From assembly GCF_905220705.1 (NCBI RefSeq), contig NZ_CAJNAT010000040.1:1-55517 (forward strand): DNA of 55,517 bases, given 5' to 3'. Positions 51,263-55,517 of this stretch are shown here, in pieces (positions within the stretch are counted from its first letter, which is position 1; every line of letters starts with the position of its first letter). The position numbers and the translations under genes are program-made. The notes under the pieces were generated by a model. The model worked only from the letters and a program-made list of their open reading frames with translations. It had not been told where the DNA came from and did no database searches. Source of the stretch: Paraburkholderia domus (lineage in GTDB: Bacteria > Pseudomonadota > Gammaproteobacteria > Burkholderiales > Burkholderiaceae).

Positions 51263-52545
51263 AGACAGCCATCAGTAAAATCACGAGCCGCCGTATCTGG
51301 GATTCGCGCGGTAGGCCGACGGTTGAAGTCGACGTCGAGTTGGCGAATGGCATAGGCGGGCGCGGCATCGCGCCGGCGGGCGCGTCGCGTGGTAGCAATG
51401 AAGCGATTGACCTGCGCGACGGCGGGAGTCTTCTTGCCGGTTTTGGTGTGCAGCGCGCGCTGTCGAATGTCGACGAAATCATCGCTCCCGCACTGTTGGG
51501 CATGGACGCGATGGATCAGGCAGCCGTCGACGCGATCCTGATTGCGCTCGACGGCACCCCGAACAAGGCGCGCCTTGGCGGCAATGCGACGATCGCCACG
51601 TCCATGGCGGTGCTGAACGCCGCAGCAGCGGCCGCCGGTATGCCGCTATGGCGGTATCTGGCTGGAAATCAGGCAGTTCGCCTGCCGCTTCCGGAGATCC
51701 AGATTTTTGGCGGCGGTGCTCACGCCGGCCGTCGGACGGATATCCAGGATTTTCTGGTGATGCCGCTCGGCGCCCAGAGCTTCGACGAAGCGCTGTTCAT
51801 GGTCGCCGAAGTCTATCGGGCTGCCGGTGACCTGATGGCATCGCTGGGCCGGCGCGCTGGCGTGGCAGACGAGGGCGGATGGTGGCCGGACTTTACGTCG
51901 AACGAAGAGGCGCTTGAGATGCTAACGCGTTCAATCGAGAGGGCGGGGTATCGCCACGACCAGGTTGCCATCTCTCTGGATATTGCCGCATCGGAGTTCG
52001 GCCGGAATGGGCGTTACAAACCGGCTCTCGAAAGTCGCGAGTTCGACACGTCCGAATGGCTCGAACTCATGTTCGGATGGCTGAAGCGTTATCCGATCGT
52101 GTCAGTGGAAGATCCTGTCGCAGAAGACGATCCAGAAGGGATGCGCGCTTTCACCGAGGCGGTCGGCGACAGCGTCCAGGTGATTGGAGACGATTTCCTC
52201 GTCACAAGCGCGGACCGGGTCAACGCCGCCGCGGCGCGCGGGCAGTGCAACGCCGTGTTGCTCAAGCCGAACCAGGCGGGCACGATCACCGAAACATACC
52301 GGACCATGGAGGCGGCGAAAAAGCTCGGTTGGGGCATGATCGTATCGGCCCGGTCGGGCGAAAGCGAGGACACGACGATCGTGCATCTCGCGACAGGCTG
52401 GAACACGGGACAGCTAAAAGTGGGTTCATTCTCCCGTTCCGAGCGTATGGCGAAATGGAACGAAGGCCTGCGTATCGAGGAACAGATCGGCCGCAGCGCG
52501 CGTTTCGCGGGGTGGTCGGCGTTGCCGGCACGGAGTCTCGCATGA
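51259..52545 (+). CDS. Divergent enolase paralogue
   Basis: A 428-residue enolase-family enzyme. The metal ligands are kept (Asp241 in ISLDIAASEF, Glu284 in SVEDPV, Asp311 in VIGDDF), as are Glu205 (ADEGG), Lys336 (LLKPNQAGT), Lys387 (GQLKVGS) and His155 (GGAHAG). However, the GAST loop is GASR (Arg44), the QEFM Glu is Asp164 in DIQDFL, and the catalytic-site His of SHRSGE is Ala364 in VSARSGES. These changes around the phosphate and substrate argue against ordinary glycolysis. Overlaps of 4 bp join it to the kinase and the dehydrogenase. I infer a new phosphorylated substrate made by the kinase. Confidence 0.9.
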   Translation: MKTAISKITSRRIWDSRGRPTVEVDVELANGIGGRGIAPAGASRGSNEAIDLRDGGSLLAGFGVQRALSNVDEIIAPALLGMDAMDQAAVDAILIALDGTPNKARLGGNATIATSMAVLNAAAAAAGMPLWRYLAGNQAVRLPLPEIQIFGGGAHAGRRTDIQDFLVMPLGAQSFDEALFMVAEVYRAAGDLMASLGRRAGVADEGGWWPDFTSNEEALEMLTRSIERAGYRHDQVAISLDIAASEFGRNGRYKPALESREFDTSEWLELMFGWLKRYPIVSVEDPVAEDDPEGMRAFTEAVGDSVQVIGDDFLVTSADRVNAAAARGQCNAVLLKPNQAGTITETYRTMEAAKKLGWGMIVSARSGESEDTTIVHLATGWNTGQLKVGSFSRSERMAKWNEGLRIEEQIGRSARFAGWSALPARSLA

Positions 52546-53486
52546 AGGCCGTTCTTCAATATTGCGCAAGCTCGGGATTCCGACGGCTTCTGCGCGAGCA
52601 TTTGCCCGAATGGCTCGAGATCGTGGTCGTCGATGAGGCCGACGCCGACGCAGCCTGCCGTGAGCTCGAGGATGCGGACGTCCTGCTTCACGTGCTGACC
52701 CCAGTCACCGGCGCCGTGCTCAAGGCCGCACCGAAGCTCCGGCTGGTGCAGAAGATCGGTGTCGGCACCAATACGATCGATGTCGAGGTTGCAAGATCGC
52801 TTGGCATTGCGGTCGCGAACATGCCCGGTACCAATAGTCAGGCGGTTGCCGAGCATACTCTGGCGCTGATGCTGGCCGCGCTGCGACGGGTTGGATACCT
52901 CGACAGTACCTGTCGTCGTGGCATCGGCTGGAGCCTGCCGCCCGATACATTCGACAGCGTCAGCGAACTGTCCGGCCGGACAGTGGGTTTTGTCGGCTAT
53001 GGCTCGATACCGCGAAGACTGACGGCTGCGCTCGTCGCCTTGGGCTCTCGGGTTGTCTACTACGCGCGCAGCGCCGCACCGGACGACGCCGCCCAGCGAT
53101 TGCCTTCGCTTCAGACATTACTGGAACAGGCGGACATTGTGTCGCTGCATATTCCGCTCACTGAGGATACCCGCGGCCTGCTCAACTCAAGGGCATTCGG
53201 TGAAATGAAACGGGGAGCCGTCTTGATTAATACCGCTCGGGGTGAACTGGTCGACGAGCGTGCACTTCTTGATGCGCTGAAGTCAGGCACGATTGCCGCG
53301 GCAGGACTCGATGTGTTTGCAACGGAGCCCGCCACTGCAGACAACCCGTTACTGTCGCGACCGAACGTGGTCGCCACGCCACACGTCGCGTGGCTTACGC
53401 CCCAGACGCTCGAGCGCAGCATCGGCGTGATTGTGGAGAACTGTCGAAGACTGCGTGACGGTGAGCCGCTGATGAACCGGGTCTAG
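52542..53486 (+). CDS. D-isomer-specific 2-hydroxyacid dehydrogenase
   Basis: A 314-residue NAD(P)-dependent dehydrogenase (SerA/LdhA superfamily). Arg233 is in LINTARGELVD, Glu262 in DVFATEPA, and His281 with Trp284 in TPHVAWLTP form the catalytic set. The nucleotide loop reads VGFVGYGSIPRRLTA, where Pro157 stands at the usual third Gly of GxGxxG. ATG at 52542 overlaps the enolase stop by 4 bp, which rules out the long upstream extension of the frame. It likely interconverts a 2-keto acid and a 2-hydroxy acid next to the enolase step. The reaction direction is unknown. Confidence 0.9.
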   Translation: MKAVLQYCASSGFRRLLREHLPEWLEIVVVDEADADAACRELEDADVLLHVLTPVTGAVLKAAPKLRLVQKIGVGTNTIDVEVARSLGIAVANMPGTNSQAVAEHTLALMLAALRRVGYLDSTCRRGIGWSLPPDTFDSVSELSGRTVGFVGYGSIPRRLTAALVALGSRVVYYARSAAPDDAAQRLPSLQTLLEQADIVSLHIPLTEDTRGLLNSRAFGEMKRGAVLINTARGELVDERALLDALKSGTIAAAGLDVFATEPATADNPLLSRPNVVATPHVAWLTPQTLERSIGVIVENCRRLRDGEPLMNRV

Positions 53487-53635
53487 TGGACTGGGCCGGG
53501 AACGATACGTCCGCATCTTCATCTTTCGGCCTGTTAAGTTAGCTGTGTGGTAAATGTGGGCCTAAATTTATACTCGAGGCCAATATTAAATAAGTAGCAG
53601 TACATATCGAAAACTAAATGATGAAGGAGGCAATC

Positions 53636-53998
53636 TTGGAACAAAAGATTCGCGACATGCTCGCTGCGATTGACCGGCAGGATCTCAAGGCGTTCGAAGC
53701 CTTTCTGTCGGAGGACGCACGCTTTGTATTCGGTAACGGAGAAGCAATTCACGGACGTGAGCTGATCGTTTCGGCGGTTCAAGGTGTGCTGCGGTCGCTG
53801 CGGTCCATTTCACATACAGCCCAGCGCTTCTGGCAGGTCGACGATATCGCGATCTGTGAGGGACGTGTCCGGTACGTGGACGCACTGGGGCAAACGCTCG
53901 ATGCGCCGTTCATCGATGTTCTGTCGATCGACGCGAATGAATGTATCTCTGACTACCGGGTGTATGTGGATGCATCCCAGTTGAACCAGTCACGTTAG
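53636..53998 (+). CDS. NTF2-fold (SnoaL-like) protein
   Basis: A 120-residue NTF2-like protein. It has KIRDMLAAIDRQDLKAFEAF, LSEDARFVFGNGEAIHGREL, and the closing strands VRYVDALGQTLDAPFIDVLS and DYRVYVDASQL. The ribosome site AAGGAGG (53623-53629) lies 6 bases before TTG at 53636, whereas ATG at 53618 precedes that site and has none of its own; TTG is therefore preferred. It follows the dehydrogenase by about 150 AT-rich bases and may be separately transcribed. Function unknown; relatives are isomerases, cyclases or binding proteins. Confidence 0.8.
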   Translation: MEQKIRDMLAAIDRQDLKAFEAFLSEDARFVFGNGEAIHGRELIVSAVQGVLRSLRSISHTAQRFWQVDDIAICEGRVRYVDALGQTLDAPFIDVLSIDANECISDYRVYVDASQLNQSR

Positions 53999-54177
53999 TG
54001 CATTGTGGCTAAAGGGGGCATGTCGCGAGCCACGACGGCTCCCTCCTTGCTCCCTGAAACCTCACTAGGGTCAGCGGGTGCTGGGTGCTGTGGTGATTCA
54101 CGTATGAGAACGCGCAGTTTGGCATGGTGAAGAAATCGAAATCGCCCCATCGCGGTCATCGTTTTCCAGCCAGGGTC

Positions 54178-54705
54178 GCCTTGTCGTCGCGTTTTGCGGC
54201 GAAACGAGTGCATTGTTCCCCCCGCGCGCTCCGGCCACGACAGACCAGCGCGGAGCAATGGTTGCTCATCGAGTGGCCTAAGGCAGAAGTCGAGTGGACC
54301 AAGTACTTTCTCAGTTCGTTGCTGGCCGGTATACCAATCAGGGAACCCGTGCGACTCGCAAAACTGCGCTGGCGTATTGAGCGTGATTACCAGAAGAAGC
54401 CCAAGCAGGAACTCGGCGTGGCGCATTTCGAGGGACACAGCTGGCGCGGCTTTCACCAGCACGCGACGCTGTGCATAGCGGCCTACGGCCTTCTCGTCAC
54501 CGAACGTTTGGTAGCGCAAAAAAAACTCCAGCTCATCGGTTGCTCGGCGAGGTGTCTTCTTTACCCGAATGCTTCCGGCCTCGGGGCGCCCTTGCGAAAG
54601 CAGCGACGCGTGGCGGATTCCATCACAACGTTGCGATTGGAGCTTGCCGCTGCCCTAATTTCTTGCCTTGAACGGCGCCCGTGCTGCGGTCGGAAAACCG
54701 AGTAG
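54178..54705 (+). pseudogene. IS701-family transposase, C-terminal remnant
   Basis: From about 54190 the frame reads SSRFAAKRVH, AEQWLLIEWPKAEVEWTKYF, then RLAKLRWRIERDYQKKPKQE and HFEGHSWRGFHQHATLCIAA, characteristic of the last third of IS701 transposases (usual form …RDYQELKQELG…). The catalytic N-terminal two thirds are absent, so it is inactive. The substitution KKP for the usual EL at RDYQ(EL)KQELG is also consistent with decay. It lies directly before the partial SnoaL-like copy. Confidence 0.7.
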
Positions 54706-54735
54706 TTGTTAAACGGCAATACTAATTATGTGCAG

Positions 54736-54912
54736 GGAATTCTGGTTGAGATATCTCATGACGTTTCATACGGCAATTTCATTCAACAAGGGGATAGTAG
54801 TAGCCGACGCGACGCTCTGCGGCAAGTTCAAGATAAAGCAGCGTGGCGTGCCGGCACGTCACATGCCGGCCCATGGTGTCACGTATTTGAAATTCGAGAC
54901 TTCAAGAAGCAC
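54736..54912 (+). pseudogene. Partial, decayed second copy of the SnoaL-like gene
   Basis: This DNA matches the middle and 3' part of the gene at 40667-41116. For example, ISHDVSYGNFIQQGD stands against ISHDISYANFIQQGD, and AAWRAGTSHAGPWCHVFEIR against AAWRAGTTHAGRWCDVFEIR. The first third and the C-terminus are missing, and a short indel shifts the frame after QQGD. The similarity looks like about three quarters of bases by eye. It adjoins the IS701 remnant, so an insertion and deletion event probably removed the 5' end. Confidence 0.75.
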
Positions 54913-54942
54913 CATAACGCTTGAATGTATGCATCGAGCACG

Positions 54943-54963
54943 AAAAAGGCCCGCGCGGGCCTT
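54943..54963 (-). terminator. Rho-independent terminator of wrbA
   Basis: AAGGCCCGCGCGGGCCTT (54946-54963) is a perfect 18-base palindrome. On the minus strand it is followed by a T-run (AAAAA at 54943-54947 of the plus strand), 60 bases after the wrbA stop. Confidence 0.8.
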
Positions 54964-55023
54964 GCGCAGGAGGGCGACGCTCGATCGCTCTCCTGCGTGA
55001 CGTGCGCGGCGGGGCCGGTTGCG

Positions 55024-55422
55024 CTAACCGAAGATCTTCAACGCGAGTCCTGCGACGTGTTTGCCTTGGAAGCGCGCGATATCCAGTTCGTTTTGTGACG
55101 GTTGCCGGCTGCCGTCCGTGCCTGCCAGCGTGGTCGCGCCGTAGGGCGTGCCGCCGGTGATCTCATTCATGTTGGTCAGGCCTGCGCATGCATACGGCAC
55201 ACCGACGATCACCATGCCCTGGTGCAACAGCGTGCTGTGGAACGACGTGATGGTGGTCTCCTGGCCGCCGTGCTGGGTACCGGTCGAAGCAAAAACGCTG
55301 CCGATCTTGCCGACCAGCGCACCTTTCATCCACAGTCCGCCGGTCTGGTCGAGGAAGGTGCGCATCTGTCCAGCCATATTGCCAAAGCGCGTCGGCGTGC
55401 CAAAGATTGAGATTGACCCGGT
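55024..55422 (-). pseudogene. wrbA: NAD(P)H:quinone oxidoreductase WrbA, 5'-truncated
   Basis: The frame encodes the C-terminal two thirds of WrbA, a tetrameric flavodoxin-like quinone reductase. SIFGTPTRFGNMAGQMRTFL is the FMN loop, GKIGSVFASTGTQHGGQETT and VGVPYACAGLTN follow, and GGTPYGATTLAGTDGSRQPS is the family signature. Upstream of GSISIFGTP an in-frame stop occurs at 55425-55423, and the N-terminal flavodoxin loop and start are absent. The gene has therefore lost its 5' end at a junction near 55415-55425. The terminator at 54943-54963 still serves it. What remains is probably not functional. Confidence 0.8.
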
Positions 55423-55517
55423 TCAACGGACAGATTTGCAGTTGGGTTTAGTGTGATGTTGAACCTCCCGGGAGTGTTGAGTCGCGGGTTGTCCATGGCC
55501 GGGCGGCGGGTCGCCTG
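55418..55517. other. Foreign end joined to wrbA, possible mobile-element edge
   Basis: GGTTCAAC (55420-55427) and GTTGAACC (55458-55465) form an 8-bp inverted repeat, 30 bases apart, exactly at the wrbA break. The sequence beyond is not wrbA and was not identified; it may be the edge of an insertion sequence running out of the window. Confidence 0.35.

Noticed and set aside
52056..52541. N-terminal extension of the 2-hydroxyacid dehydrogenase frame
   Set aside because: It is an out-of-frame shadow inside the enolase gene; ATG 52542 with the 4-bp overlap gives the usual family length.
53995..54519. Minus-strand frame antisense to the IS701 remnant
   Set aside because: The plus strand carries clear transposase motifs; the opposite frame has none.

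Overview
The window looks like accessory chromosome or megaplasmid DNA from a Burkholderia-group betaproteobacterium (Paraburkholderia, Caballeronia or Burkholderia). The reasons are GC-rich coding sequence, three general porins of the Burkholderia type (mature start AQSSV), a DUF3331 protein known mainly from that group, many LysR regulators, and dense small catabolic operons. The genus call is an inference from protein style. No rRNA, tRNA, CRISPR array or replication origin was seen.

Layout. 1-1540 is a graveyard of mobile DNA: three tyrosine-recombinase pieces, two of them fused head to head at a 20-bp palindrome, and an IS66 transposase tail. 2177-6062 is a stress and quinone-handling group (two ABM monooxygenases, OsmC, pirin, DoxX, isochorismatase-like hydrolase). 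6305-6947 is a dead IS6-type transposase. 7375-11350 holds a porin, a PagL-like lipid A deacylase, a copper-chaperone fold that has lost its Cys pair, a DUF3331 protein and a second isochorismatase-like hydrolase. 11460-14328 is a cyanide-insensitive-type cytochrome bd oxidase operon with two extra small membrane proteins. 14520-19369 is an aromatic-acid or fusaric-acid type efflux system (FUSC, outer-membrane channel, DUF1656, HlyD adaptor). 19838-23573 has two LysR regulators, an FMN reductase and a second pirin.

23748-31905 reads as a peripheral catabolic unit: a sigma-54 activator, a GMC alcohol dehydrogenase, an aldehyde dehydrogenase, an acyl-CoA ligase and a porin, enough to take an alcohol through aldehyde and acid to a CoA thioester. 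33321-40101 is a second catabolic operon: a GntR regulator diverges from an acyl-CoA ligase, a citryl-CoA-lyase-like protein, a PcpA/LinE-type ring-cleaving dioxygenase, an alpha/beta hydrolase, a maleylacetate reductase and a double NIPSNAP protein. This points to a hydroquinone-like ring opened to maleylacetate and then 3-oxoadipate. 40228-44609 holds small stress-type proteins, a chemoreceptor, a BON protein and a third porin.

The most novel-looking region is 45074-53486. A LacI regulator sits among an SDR, a polysaccharide-deacetylase-fold hydrolase, a VOC dioxygenase, an FAH-family hydrolase, and a three-gene operon joined by 4-bp overlaps: an APH-fold kinase, a divergent enolase and a D-2-hydroxyacid dehydrogenase. 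Four near-identical palindromes (consensus GCACACGTGTGC) lie on four good sigma-70 promoters of these genes, so one repressor probably controls the set. The enolase keeps its metal ligands and catalytic Lys but has changed active-site positions, which suggests a non-glycolytic substrate.

The right end (54178-55517) is again broken DNA: an IS701-type transposase remnant, a partial second copy of the window's own SnoaL-like gene, and a 5'-truncated wrbA with its terminator.
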